Source: Anaerovorax odorimutans (GTDB lineage Bacteria; Bacillota; Clostridia; Peptostreptococcales; Anaerovoracaceae). From it: DNA of 64,000 nucleotides. Positions 27,489-35,328 of this stretch are shown here, in pieces. Positions within the stretch are counted from its first letter, which is position 1, and each line of letters starts with the position of its first letter. A program made the translations under genes and the position numbers. The stretch spans positions 1-64,000 of the forward strand of contig NZ_JANFXK010000016.1 of the NCBI RefSeq assembly GCF_024459955.1. The letters are read 5' to 3'. The notes beneath the pieces were generated by a model. The model did no database searches. It saw nothing but the letters and a program-made list of their open reading frames with translations, and was not told where the DNA came from.

Positions 27489-28305
27489 AGCTGCTCCCTG
27501 CCGTAGCCACAACGCATTTATCACCCAAAGCCGCCTTGAGATCGCAGATAGCGTCGATACCCGTACAGTGTACCGGCATTACCAGATCCATCTCCTCCTT
27601 CAAAACCTGCTCCACAACCTTCCTGCGCATATCTTTCCCCGCGCTGTAAAGATGCATACCTGCCACCAGCACGGCAATCCGCTCACCGTCAAAGATTTCC
27701 CTTGCGTAGCGGATAGCAGGCACCACGCCTCTGTGGCTGCACCCGGAAAAAACATACAGCCCTTCCGGCTCTTTTATAACCAGAATCTGTTCGTGATCCA
27801 TCGGGTCCGGCTCACAGCTGCCGTCTTCATATCGGCGGTAAAAGGTTTCGGTCGGTTCAAATCCCGGAATCTTTGGGATCGTTCCCGATATGGCGATGTC
27901 CTCGGAAAGCCAGGTCACCTGATCGGTGCGGACGATTCTGGGATCGATCTGGCTTCTTTCATGATCGCTCCAGCGGATGCCGGAGGTTTGCTCCTCCCAT
28001 TTGCCGTTTTTCTTTCCGTAGGTCTCGTAGAAAGCACCCTGGTGGATGTAGATGGGAGCGATCTTGTTGATCTCACAGAACTGAGGCACTCCGCCCGTAT
28101 GGTCGTAGTGGCCGTGGCTGATAATCAATGTCTCCACCTGCGAAAGATCCACGCCCATTTTTTTTGCGTTTTCCGCAAACAAAGGAGATGCTCCCGTATC
28201 AAACAGCAGCTTTCTTCCCTGTGCTTCTATGTATATGGACAGTCCATGTTCCGCCACGCAGCCGGAACCTTCCGTCTTATTTTCCATCAGAAATTTAAAT
28301 CTCAT
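27478..28305 (-). CDS. MBL-fold metallo-hydrolase
   Basis: A 275-aa metallo-beta-lactamase-fold protein. The metal site HGHYDHTGG is intact, with later histidines in SGCSHRGVV and MPVHCTG. The size and motif set fit the family of archaeal/clostridial MBL proteins related to 7,8-dihydropterin-6-methyl-4-(beta-D-ribofuranosyl)aminobenzene 5'-phosphate synthase. The exact reaction is unknown. It overlaps the transporter gene upstream and recX downstream, forming a compact operon. Confidence 0.85.
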   Translation of the reverse strand: MRFKFLMENKTEGSGCVAEHGLSIYIEAQGRKLLFDTGASPLFAENAKKMGVDLSQVETLIISHGHYDHTGGVPQFCEINKIAPIYIHQGAFYETYGKKNGKWEEQTSGIRWSDHERSQIDPRIVRTDQVTWLSEDIAISGTIPKIPGFEPTETFYRRYEDGSCEPDPMDHEQILVIKEPEGLYVFSGCSHRGVVPAIRYAREIFDGERIAVLVAGMHLYSAGKDMRRKVVEQVLKEEMDLVMPVHCTGIDAICDLKAALGDKCVVATAGSSYGY

Positions 28306-29215
28306 CGGTTTCCTCCTTTTTCTTTCCTGAAACGCTCAGTCCCACGACCCCAACGATAATTAAAATCGTACAGATGATATGATATGGCAGCAGCGGTTCC
28401 CCCAGCACGACTACTCCGGCGATGATGGAAATGGCTGTGGAAACGTTACCGAAGATCGTAGCCTTTACCGCCTCCATTTTGCTCAGCGAATAACTCATCA
28501 GCTGTGCGGAAAGCAGGATGCACCCTATCCCCAGGTAAGCGGTGGCGATGATGAATTCGGGATGGGAAAACGGCTGAAAATACGTGTGGAGCGTGCCGTT
28601 GAAAAGTCCCTGCACCAGGAAAGCCAGATTGAATATTACGCAGCCTCCGATGATAATGGCGGCAGAAATTTCAATGGGTTTGTACTGATCGCGCACATAG
28701 CGCATGAAGACATTGCTGATGGCCATGGATATGCTGGAAAGAATCAGCAGTATGGCTCCGCCAACATTGAAGGTAACGCTGGTGCTGCCCATAATAATCA
28801 TAACGATCAGCGCGGCTACGGTCAGGCACACGAATATATTTTGCAAAACCGTGGATTTTTCTCCCAGAAACAGAGAGGCGATGATTTTGGCGATGATGGG
28901 GATGATGGCGAAAATGATGGATCCTTCGATCGAGGTGGCAAAAAAGAGTCCTATCACCTGCAGAACCATGAAACCAACATAGAATCCCGCTGTCAGCAGC
29001 AGATTCTTTTTCGGTTTTCCCCGAAGATCGATCTTGGCTACCCGCAGGACCATAAGGATGACCAGCGCCAGCAAGGCAAAATTATAGCGGTGCATTAAAA
29101 TCTGCAGGCTGCTCGCCAGGGGCACACAGGTCTTTACGCCCAAAAAAGAAAAACCGACTAAAACGGAAAACAGGATAGCTGCTCCGTAGCCCTTTACAGT
29201 ATTTTTCTGATCCAT
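28295..29215 (-). CDS. DMT-family (EamA) transporter
   Basis: A 306-aa membrane protein with about ten hydrophobic helices arranged as two EamA repeats. The first starts at AAILFSVLVGFSFLGVKT and the second at GGAILLILSSISMAISN. EamA proteins export amino acids or other metabolites; the substrate here is unknown. It overlaps the phosphopantetheinyl transferase gene by 22 bp upstream and the MBL gene by 11 bp downstream. Confidence 0.87.
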   Translation of the reverse strand: MDQKNTVKGYGAAILFSVLVGFSFLGVKTCVPLASSLQILMHRYNFALLALVILMVLRVAKIDLRGKPKKNLLLTAGFYVGFMVLQVIGLFFATSIEGSIIFAIIPIIAKIIASLFLGEKSTVLQNIFVCLTVAALIVMIIMGSTSVTFNVGGAILLILSSISMAISNVFMRYVRDQYKPIEISAAIIIGGCVIFNLAFLVQGLFNGTLHTYFQPFSHPEFIIATAYLGIGCILLSAQLMSYSLSKMEAVKATIFGNVSTAISIIAGVVVLGEPLLPYHIICTILIIVGVVGLSVSGKKKEETDEI

Positions 29216-29730
29216 AATTCACACTTCTCTCTCACACAGCAGGAGCCCTTGACCCCCGCACCAATATCAAAGTCAATAAATTCAACGTCCTTACCCGCAA
29301 GGGTGGAAAAAACACGCAGGCTTTCCGTAAAGCCGTCGCCCGTATATTTGGCATAAGCCTCTTTTCTGGTCCAGATTTGGAAAAAACCCGCTTCCCCATT
29401 TGCCCGGACGTATTCCCTTTCATCAGCCGTATAATAGCGATCCGCTATTTTTTCCCGGCGGCAGCCACGTATCTCCTGCACGTCAATGCCCATCGCTTCT
29501 GCGCCCATGGAGCATACCCACAGGCTGCCGGTGTGGCTGACGGAAAATTCAATGGGAATTTCCTCAAAATAAGGCTTTCCCCTTTCCGCCCGCAGAATTT
29601 CGTCAGAAAACGCTCCCAGGTTCAGCCTTTCTTCCGCAGCGTAAAGCTTTGCCGCCCGCCGGACCAGCGCTTCTGTTCGCTGCCGGCCGCCCCGGCCTCC
29701 CTGATAGCCTTCATATATATATACATACAT
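29194..29730 (-). CDS. 4'-phosphopantetheinyl transferase
   Basis: A 178-aa Sfp-like enzyme that transfers phosphopantetheine from CoA to carrier proteins. The metal-binding and catalytic motifs are MGIDVQEI (Asp) and FFQIWTRKEAYAKYTGDGF (W-x-x-KE-A-x-x-K). It is shorter than Sfp (about 220 aa) but has both core motifs. No polyketide or nonribosomal peptide genes are in the window, so its carrier protein is unknown. GGAGTAAGAA precedes ATG at 29730. Confidence 0.86.
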   Translation of the reverse strand: MYVYIYEGYQGGRGGRQRTEALVRRAAKLYAAEERLNLGAFSDEILRAERGKPYFEEIPIEFSVSHTGSLWVCSMGAEAMGIDVQEIRGCRREKIADRYYTADEREYVRANGEAGFFQIWTRKEAYAKYTGDGFTESLRVFSTLAGKDVEFIDFDIGAGVKGSCCVREKCELWIRKIL

Positions 29731-29740
29731 TTCTTACTCC

Positions 29741-29770
29741 AAAAACAGCGGAACCTGACAGTTCCGCTGT
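29741..29770 (-). terminator. rho-independent terminator after yerC
   Basis: ACAGCGGAAC and GTTCCGCTGT form a perfect 10-bp stem with a 6-nt loop; on the minus strand a T-run follows. It separates yerC from the phosphopantetheinyl transferase gene. Confidence 0.85.
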
Positions 29771-29800
29771 GCGTATTTCTTTCTCATCTTTTTACGTCCG

Positions 29801-30100
29801 CTAATCAGCTTTGTCCATTCGATCCAGGATTCTCTGGTAGCCTTCAGCGCCATAAACCAGACATTTATTGATCCTGCTGATGGTCGCTGTGGATGCCTTT
29901 GTCAGATCCTCAATCTCGCTGTAAGTCTTTTTCTCTGAAAGCAGCTTTGCTACCTGCAGTCTCTGTGCGATAGCATGAATCTCGTTTATCGTACATATAT
30001 CTTCAAAAAAACGATAGCAATCTTCCTCATCCTCCAGCAGCAGTATTGCTTTGAACAGTTCATCGATGTCGGCGCGCTTGAATTTTGATTCGTAAGCCAT
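29801..30100 (-). CDS. yerC: YerC/YecD-family TrpR-like protein
   Basis: A 99-aa helical DNA-binding protein related to the Trp repressor. The helix-turn-helix is KTYSEIEDLTKASTATISRI, preceded by EIHAIAQRLQVAKLLSE. In Firmicutes this family is widespread and poorly characterised. It has its own promoter (TTGACG-17-TATAAT) and terminator, so it is transcribed alone. Confidence 0.9.
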   Translation of the reverse strand: MAYESKFKRADIDELFKAILLLEDEEDCYRFFEDICTINEIHAIAQRLQVAKLLSEKKTYSEIEDLTKASTATISRINKCLVYGAEGYQRILDRMDKAD

Positions 30101-30142
30101 GATATAGCTCCTTTCACCTTTACTTCAACACATTACAGTACA

Positions 30143-30171
30143 ATTATAGCACCCTGTAAAATCACCGTCAA
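30143..30171 (-). promoter_or_regulatory. promoter for yerC
   Basis: On the minus strand TTGACG, a 17-bp spacer and TATAAT, about 40 bp upstream of the start codon. Confidence 0.8.
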
Positions 30172-30233
30172 CTCTTTTTACTTTCACGTCCTAAAGCGCC
30201 GGACTTCATTTGCGGCCCGGCGAAAATTTAGGT

Positions 30234-30263
30234 TTGACAATCTTCGGTATGCTGTCATATAAT
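30234..30263 (+). promoter_or_regulatory. promoter for the Ca2+/Na+ antiporter gene
   Basis: TTGACA (30234-30239), an 18-bp spacer and TATAAT (30258-30263), about 33 bp before the TTG start codon. Confidence 0.8.
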
Positions 30264-30296
30264 TCTCTTTAGTATGTAGAGTAAAGGGGAAAAAAA

Positions 30297-31241
30297 TTGG
30301 ATTATATTTTATTGATTGTTGGATTCGTCCTACTAGTGAAAGGCGCGGATATTTTTGTTGACGGAAGTTCGGATATCGCAAGGTATTTCAGCATTCCTTC
30401 CTTTATAATTGGGCTTACCATTGTCGCTTTCGGGACCAGCGCTCCGGAAGCCGCGGTCAGTATCACCGCAGCAACCACCGGACAGAATGGCATTGCCGTG
30501 GGAAACGTGATCGGCTCCAATCTGTTCAACCTGCTCATGGTTCTGGGGGCCTGCGCGCTGATCAAACCGTGCCCGGTACAGCCGCATATTCTCAAAAGTG
30601 AATATCCGCTTTCCATTATCGCCGCTCTGCTGTTCATTGTCCTGGCGCTGACGACTCTGGGTTCCGGAGAAAGCCTGTATCTTTCCAGGCCGGACGGTTT
30701 GATTCTTTTGGCAATCTTTGCCTTTTTCATTATTTCTACAATCCGAAAAGCAATCAAGCATCCTGCGCCTGATTCGGCAGACCACGGGAAAAAGCCCTCT
30801 CTGCCTAAGGGGATTGTGTTTGCTGTGGTTGGCCTTGCTGCCGTCATCTTCGGCGGTCAGCTGGTTGTGGATAAGGCCAGCGCCATTGCCGCGTCCTTTG
30901 GCATCAGTCAGACGCTTATCGGCCTCACGATCGTGGCTATCGGTACGTCCCTTCCCGAACTGGTGACCAGTATCGCTGCCGCCAGAAAGGGCGAAACGGA
31001 TATTGCCGTGGGAAACGTGATCGGTTCCAATCTGTTCAATATCCTGTTTGTTCTGGGAGCTTCCGTTACGGTGCATCCCATTCGGATTGAATCTGTATCC
31101 ATATACGATGCCTGGATTCTGGTCGCCGCCAGTCTGCTGGTCATGGCCCCTGCGATTGCGAAAAAGGAGATCCGCAGAGGCTGGGGAATCCTGTTCATCC
31201 TCGCTTATCTGGCTTACAGCTATTACATAATTGTGCGATAA
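30297..31241 (+). CDS. calcium/sodium antiporter (CaCA family)
   Basis: A 314-aa membrane transporter with two alpha-repeat halves. The matching motifs are VAFGTSAPEAAVS then IAVGNVIGSNLFNLLMVLG in the first, and VAIGTSLPELVTS then IAVGNVIGSNLFNILFVLG in the second. The acidic residues of these repeats bind Ca2+. It exchanges Ca2+ for Na+ across the membrane. The start is TTG at 30297 with AAAGGGG nine bases upstream; no ATG would keep the first membrane helix. It is monocistronic with a strong terminator. Confidence 0.92.
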   Translation: MDYILLIVGFVLLVKGADIFVDGSSDIARYFSIPSFIIGLTIVAFGTSAPEAAVSITAATTGQNGIAVGNVIGSNLFNLLMVLGACALIKPCPVQPHILKSEYPLSIIAALLFIVLALTTLGSGESLYLSRPDGLILLAIFAFFIISTIRKAIKHPAPDSADHGKKPSLPKGIVFAVVGLAAVIFGGQLVVDKASAIAASFGISQTLIGLTIVAIGTSLPELVTSIAAARKGETDIAVGNVIGSNLFNILFVLGASVTVHPIRIESVSIYDAWILVAASLLVMAPAIAKKEIRRGWGILFILAYLAYSYYIIVR

Positions 31242-31296
31242 AGCTTTTTCTCAGTGCAGCCATACCCGCTTGCAGCCCTGAAAAGCAAAAGACTCA

Positions 31297-31324
31297 AAAA
31301 GGAGCTCCCGCCGAGCTCCTTTTA
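31297..31324 (+). terminator. rho-independent terminator after the antiporter gene
   Basis: GGAGCTC and GAGCTCC pair around a 5-nt loop, followed by TTTT. Confidence 0.85.
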
Positions 31325-31419
31325 TTATTCTTGTACCTTGCGGCAACCCCGTTTCAACTGATCAAGAGATATGAGTTGCGGCCCCTGTTTCCTTCATCAA
31401 AAGGCCGCTGGGCCGCTCC

Positions 31420-31576
31420 GGTAACTTTTCCCGTTTTTTTCGGAAAGTTACGCATTTTTCAACGTTCCTGCGGCCTTCAAAACGGCTTGCAGCACAAATC
31501 TTCACTTTCCACGGTTTCAAGCACCCGCAAACCCACAGCTTTGCGTAACTTTCCATCATTTTTCCGAAAAGTTACC
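31420..31576. repeat. palindromic repeat family 2, copy A (157 bp)
   Basis: Ends are GGTAACTTTTC and GAAAAGTTACC, perfect 11-bp inverted repeats. Inside each end is a second inverted copy (AAAGTTACGCA near 31444 and TGCGTAACTTT near 31542), so each end can also form its own hairpin. The centre holds GCACCCGCAAACCCACAG. The similarity to copy B continues on both sides, giving a direct repeat of about 200 bp (31400-31600 and 31846-32044). No transposase; size and symmetry are MITE-like. Confidence 0.88.
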
Positions 31577-31616
31577 GCAGATAACAAATGATACGATGCC
31601 GTCTGCTTGATCTCCT

Positions 31617-31849
31617 TGGCAGAACCTCAAACGAAAACCTCCCAAAAGGCGAATTGCGATTTTTATCAACACGCAGGTAAAAACCAGGGATTTGTTGAGC
31701 TTTTTTCAAGGATACAGGGCTATGCGGGCACAGAAACTCGATCAATATGCAAATTTGAACAGGGGCAGAGACCGCAAACCTTGAAAACACTTCAACAACA
31801 AGGTCAAAATGAATCCGTTGTTGAACAATATACGCATTGCTCAAAAAGG
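31617..31849. repeat. dispersed intergenic repeat, family 1, copy 2
   Basis: Same element as 5281-5520 and 45051-45290. Stem-loops: TCAACA (31666-31671) with TGTTGA (31693-31698), and TTCAACAAC (31791-31799) with GTTGTTGAA (31817-31825). It is sandwiched between copies A and B of family 2. Confidence 0.85.
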
Positions 31850-31864
31850 CCGCGGAACCGCTCC

Positions 31865-32022
31865 GGTAACTTTCCCCGTTTTTTTTCGGAAAGTTACGCA
31901 TTTTTCAACGTTCCTGCGGCCTTCAAAATGACTTGCAGCACAAATTTTCACTTTCCACGGTTTCAAGCACCCGCAAACCCACAACTTTGCGTAACTTTCC
32001 ATCTTTTTTTCGAAAAGTTACC
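31865..32022. repeat. palindromic repeat family 2, copy B (158 bp)
   Basis: Nearly identical to copy A with the same inverted ends GGTAACTTT / AAAGTTACC and inner pair AAAGTTACGCA / TTGCGTAACTTT. A two-tier hairpin follows 12 bp later. Confidence 0.88.
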
Positions 32023-32034
32023 GCAGATGGCAAA

Positions 32035-32075
32035 TGATACGACTCTGGCCGGATTGTTCCGGCAACGTCGTATCA
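32035..32075. repeat. two-tier hairpin just downstream of the S41 peptidase gene
   Basis: TGATACGAC (32035-32043) pairs with GTCGTATCA (32067-32075); inside, GCCGG pairs with CCGGC. It starts 12 bp after the S41 stop codon on the minus strand, but lacks a T-run. It may protect or end the transcript. Confidence 0.65.
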
Positions 32076-32087
32076 ATCGCAGTTCTC

Positions 32088-33272
32088 CTACTGTTTTGCT
32101 TTCAGCAGCTCCAAACCTTTGGCAAGCTGCTTATCGTCCTTGTCCTTTTTGCTGTTTTTCACTTCATAGTTGGGTTTGACCCCTTTTCCGTTGATTACAT
32201 TTCCCTTCGGTGAGAAATACTGCATGGTTGTCAGCTTAAGCGCACTGCCGTCTTTCAGCTCTCCTGTACTCTGCACGATCCCTTTACCAAAAGTGGTTGT
32301 TCCCACGATGGGGTTTGTTCCGTCATCTTTTACGGCCGCTGCGATTATCTCCGAAGTGCTGGCCGTATTTTCATCTACCAGCAGCACGTACGGAATGTCG
32401 ATCTTTTCCGCATCGGATTTCAGATACTGCTTTTTACCGTGCTGATCCTGCAGGTAAGTCACTGTACCCTCGCCCAGCAGTTTATCAGCCACATCGAGCC
32501 CGGCATCGACAATGCCGCCCCCATTTTGCCTCAGATCGATCACCAGACCTTTTACTTTCTTCTTCTGCAGACCTTCCAGCGCGCTTTTGAAATCATCGGC
32601 CGTATGCTCTTCAAAGGCGGAAATCTTAATGTATCCGATCTGATCCTCTAAAACCTTGCTGTCTACTGTTTTATTGATAATCGTCGCCCGCTTCATAATC
32701 ACGTCTTTTTCTTTTCCATCCCGTTCATAGGTAAGAGTTACCTTTGTCCCGGCTTTGCCCTTCAGCGCCGCACTGAAAGTGTCCATTGTGCCGTAGGTTT
32801 TGCCATCAACAGCCACAAGAAGGTCTCCTGCCTTGAGACCGGCCTTTTCCGCCGGTGTGTCGGGAATTGTATTGACAACCACGTAATCACCGGATTTATT
32901 GGTAGAGAAAGTAATGCCAACACCGTCAAACTCTCCCATCGTACTGTCTGTCCAGGAGGTATATTCTTCCTTTGTCATATATGCGGAATACGGATCGCCC
33001 AAACCAGCAATCAGCCCTTTGTACATTCCGGTCGCCAGCTTCTCTTCATCCGGCTTTTTATAAAAGCTGCCCGTCACCTCATCATAAAGCTGATCCAGCT
33101 TTCCATAGCGTTTGCTCAGCCTTTCATAATATTCATAGTTTTTCTTCGACACTTTTACCGTTCCGCCCATTGCGCCGTTTTCAACCAACAGCACCGATCC
33201 TGCGGCGATCGTAGCGCCCAGCAGGAAAGTAACGATCAGCAAAAGCACCAGATTTCGTTTTTTAATTGTCAT
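32088..33272 (-). CDS. S41-family C-terminal processing peptidase
   Basis: A 394-aa secreted or membrane-anchored serine protease. It has an N-terminal membrane helix (LVLLLIVTFLLGATIAAGSV), a PDZ domain (FDGVGITFSTNK through GDLLVAVDGK) and the S41 core with the catalytic serine in NTASTSEIIAAAV and the lysine in TFGKGIVQST. A short peptidoglycan-binding-like tail may be absent. Related CtpA proteases process envelope proteins. The start at 33272 has GGAGG eight bases upstream; the longer frame lacks a site. Confidence 0.92.
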   Translation of the reverse strand: MTIKKRNLVLLLIVTFLLGATIAAGSVLLVENGAMGGTVKVSKKNYEYYERLSKRYGKLDQLYDEVTGSFYKKPDEEKLATGMYKGLIAGLGDPYSAYMTKEEYTSWTDSTMGEFDGVGITFSTNKSGDYVVVNTIPDTPAEKAGLKAGDLLVAVDGKTYGTMDTFSAALKGKAGTKVTLTYERDGKEKDVIMKRATIINKTVDSKVLEDQIGYIKISAFEEHTADDFKSALEGLQKKKVKGLVIDLRQNGGGIVDAGLDVADKLLGEGTVTYLQDQHGKKQYLKSDAEKIDIPYVLLVDENTASTSEIIAAAVKDDGTNPIVGTTTFGKGIVQSTGELKDGSALKLTTMQYFSPKGNVINGKGVKPNYEVKNSKKDKDDKQLAKGLELLKAKQ

Positions 33273-33354
33273 TCCAACTGCCTCCATCCCAAATTTTATC
33301 TATCAGTAAACTCATTCCACTCTCCCGCCTGACAGCAAGAGATCCCATGATTTT

Positions 33355-33513
33355 GGTAACTTTTTCAGAAAATCGGGCTTTGTTTACGCAATTTTGTGGG
33401 ATTGCGCAGCCCTCCCACCGCCAAATTCCAAAATCCCGCGCCTTTTTCCCCAAAAGGCTCGCCAAACCGTTGCAAATTGCGTAACTTTCACAAAAAAACA
33501 CCCCAAAGTTACC
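33355..33513. repeat. palindromic repeat family 2, copy D (159 bp, diverged centre)
   Basis: Ends GGTAACTTTTTC and CCAAAGTTACC and the inner pair GTTTACGCAA / TTGCGTAACTTT match copies A-C and the length is the same, but the middle differs. It sits between the recJ 3' end and the S41 promoter region and runs directly into the tandem hairpin units. Confidence 0.75.
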
Positions 33514-33665
33514 GCAAGCCACGTCGCAGCGGATTTCAATGTTCGCACCTTTACGGCAACGCCGTATAAATCAATGCGGTTATTATAACCCGCAAGCCAC
33601 GTCGCAGCAGATTTCAATGTTCGCATCCTTACGGCAACGCCGTATAAATCAATGCGAACATTATA
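33513..33665. repeat. tandem 78-bp repeat with two-tier hairpins at the recJ 3' end
   Basis: Two units start with CGCAAGCCACGTCGCAGC at 33513 and 33591. Each holds AATGTTCGCA, the core TTACGGCAACGCCGTA and a second arm. In unit 2 the arms AATGTTCGCAT (33616-33626) and ATGCGAACATT (33652-33662) pair perfectly; in unit 1 they pair in part. The recJ stop codon (33661-33663) lies in the last arm. Confidence 0.8.
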
Positions 33666-35298
33666 CCACACTTTCCACATTAAACTGCACCCTTTTATTT
33701 CCCCTCCATTCCTGAAAATCGACAGAGCCAATCAGGTTTATGCTTTTTTCGCCATAAAGCGCGGATTCGAAATCCTTTGCGCGGTTAAAGAGTACGCATT
33801 CCAGCGACTGGCCGTCCTCGGATATGGCAAAGAAACGAATGTGCTTGCCGTCCGCGCCCATGGGCTGCAAGCGAGCGGCTCTGACGTTTTCCAGAAGGAA
33901 AAACGGTTTTGGGTTTTTGCTTCCGAAGGGGGCCAGAAGCTCCAGTCCCTGGGCCAGCTCCAGCGTAATATCTCCTACAGCCAGAGGGAGATCTGCGTTG
34001 ATCTGTCTTGAAAAAAGCTCTGGATCCTCTTGAAGCATCCGCTTCATATCCTGCTCCAGCAGGTCTTCCAAGGTATCCAGTTTATCCTGTTCCATGGAAA
34101 ATCCGCAGGCTCCTTCATGTCCTCCGAAGCGCAAAAACAAATCCTCGTGGGATTTGAGAACCTCATAAAGATTGACTCCGCTTACGCTGCGTCCGGTTCC
34201 TTTCAGGTGATCGCCCGATGGCGTTACCAGAATCGTCGGTCTTTCGTATTTGTCTTTCAGCTTGCCGGCAACAATTCCCGCAATACCTTCATGCACGTCT
34301 TCCGCGTAAACCACCAGAAAATTCCGGTCTGCCAGATGCTGGTCGATAATCTGTGTACAGAGCTGATAGGCCTCCTCCTGGGTCTTTTTGCGCTGCTTGT
34401 TAAAATCAATCAGCTGCGATACCTGACGGCCCACAGCGTCCTTATCCTTTTCCAGCATCAGACTGGCAGCTATCTTGGCGTCGCCCATTCTTCCCGCCGC
34501 ATTGAGATGGGGCGCCACGCCAAAGGCAATCTGATCAGATCGCAGACTGTCCCTTTTTAGAGAAATACCCTCGATCAAGGCCGCAAGCCCGGGCCTCAGC
34601 CCACTGCTGATAATATGCATACCATGTTTGACCAGGGTTCTGTTTTCGTCCAAAAGAGGGACCACGTCTGCGATGGTTCCCAGAGCCACCAGATCAAGGG
34701 CCCTGTTGAGGACCTTCCTGGGGATATCGGCTTTTTTCTGAATTCCCTGTATCAGCTTGAAAGCTACCCCGCAGCCTGCCAGTTCGCGAAAGGGATAAAG
34801 ACAATCCGGCCGTTTGGGATTAATCAGCAGACAATCGGCCCTCACATCGGTAATACTGTGATGATCGGTTACCAGTACCTCCATACCCAGCTCCTTTGCC
34901 AGCTCCACCTCTTCGTAGGAAACGCTTCCGCAGTCTACGGTCACCAGCACATCGCTGCCGCCGGCCCTGATTTTTCTCACTGCTTCGGCGTTGAGGCCGT
35001 AGCCTTCATCAAAACGGGAAGGAATATAATATTGCAGCCGATCTGTCAGTGTTCCTAAAAACTCCATAAGAATACTGACGGAGGTAATTCCGTCAGCATC
35101 ATAATCGCCATAAACGCAAATTCTTTTTTTATCATGGATAGCCCGTAATAGCAAATCCACTCCCGCCTCCAGATCGGAGAGCAGGAATGGATCGTAAGTC
35201 TTTTGCGGTTTATCCGATAAGAACTCTTTTATTTCCGCATCATCGGAAATACCTCGCTTTTTCAGCAGTTCTAAAATAATCGGATCTATGTAATTCAT
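33661..35298 (-). CDS. recJ: single-stranded-DNA-specific exonuclease RecJ
   Basis: A 545-aa DHH-family 5'-3' exonuclease used in recombination and base-excision repair. The metal motifs are VYGDYDADGITS, VTVDCGSVS and VTDHHSITD, followed by DHHA1 (FGGHEGACGFSM) and a C-terminal OB-like domain. It lacks the long extra C-terminal region of Bacillus RecJ (about 780 aa) and so resembles the E. coli length. The stop codon is embedded in a hairpin repeat. Confidence 0.93.
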   Translation of the reverse strand: MNYIDPIILELLKKRGISDDAEIKEFLSDKPQKTYDPFLLSDLEAGVDLLLRAIHDKKRICVYGDYDADGITSVSILMEFLGTLTDRLQYYIPSRFDEGYGLNAEAVRKIRAGGSDVLVTVDCGSVSYEEVELAKELGMEVLVTDHHSITDVRADCLLINPKRPDCLYPFRELAGCGVAFKLIQGIQKKADIPRKVLNRALDLVALGTIADVVPLLDENRTLVKHGMHIISSGLRPGLAALIEGISLKRDSLRSDQIAFGVAPHLNAAGRMGDAKIAASLMLEKDKDAVGRQVSQLIDFNKQRKKTQEEAYQLCTQIIDQHLADRNFLVVYAEDVHEGIAGIVAGKLKDKYERPTILVTPSGDHLKGTGRSVSGVNLYEVLKSHEDLFLRFGGHEGACGFSMEQDKLDTLEDLLEQDMKRMLQEDPELFSRQINADLPLAVGDITLELAQGLELLAPFGSKNPKPFFLLENVRAARLQPMGADGKHIRFFAISEDGQSLECVLFNRAKDFESALYGEKSINLIGSVDFQEWRGNKRVQFNVESVV

Positions 35299-35328
35299 CA
35301 GTTCTAACTCCTCTAATTTATAGGGACT

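Noticed and set aside
28379-29098. 239-aa plus-strand frame rich in Asp/Asn/His
   Set aside because: Antisense shadow of the DMT transporter; composition reflects reversed hydrophobic codons.
33384-33731. 115-aa minus-strand frame containing two LYGVAV words
   Set aside because: The repeated words come from the tandem hairpin DNA, not from a protein; the frame overlaps recJ.
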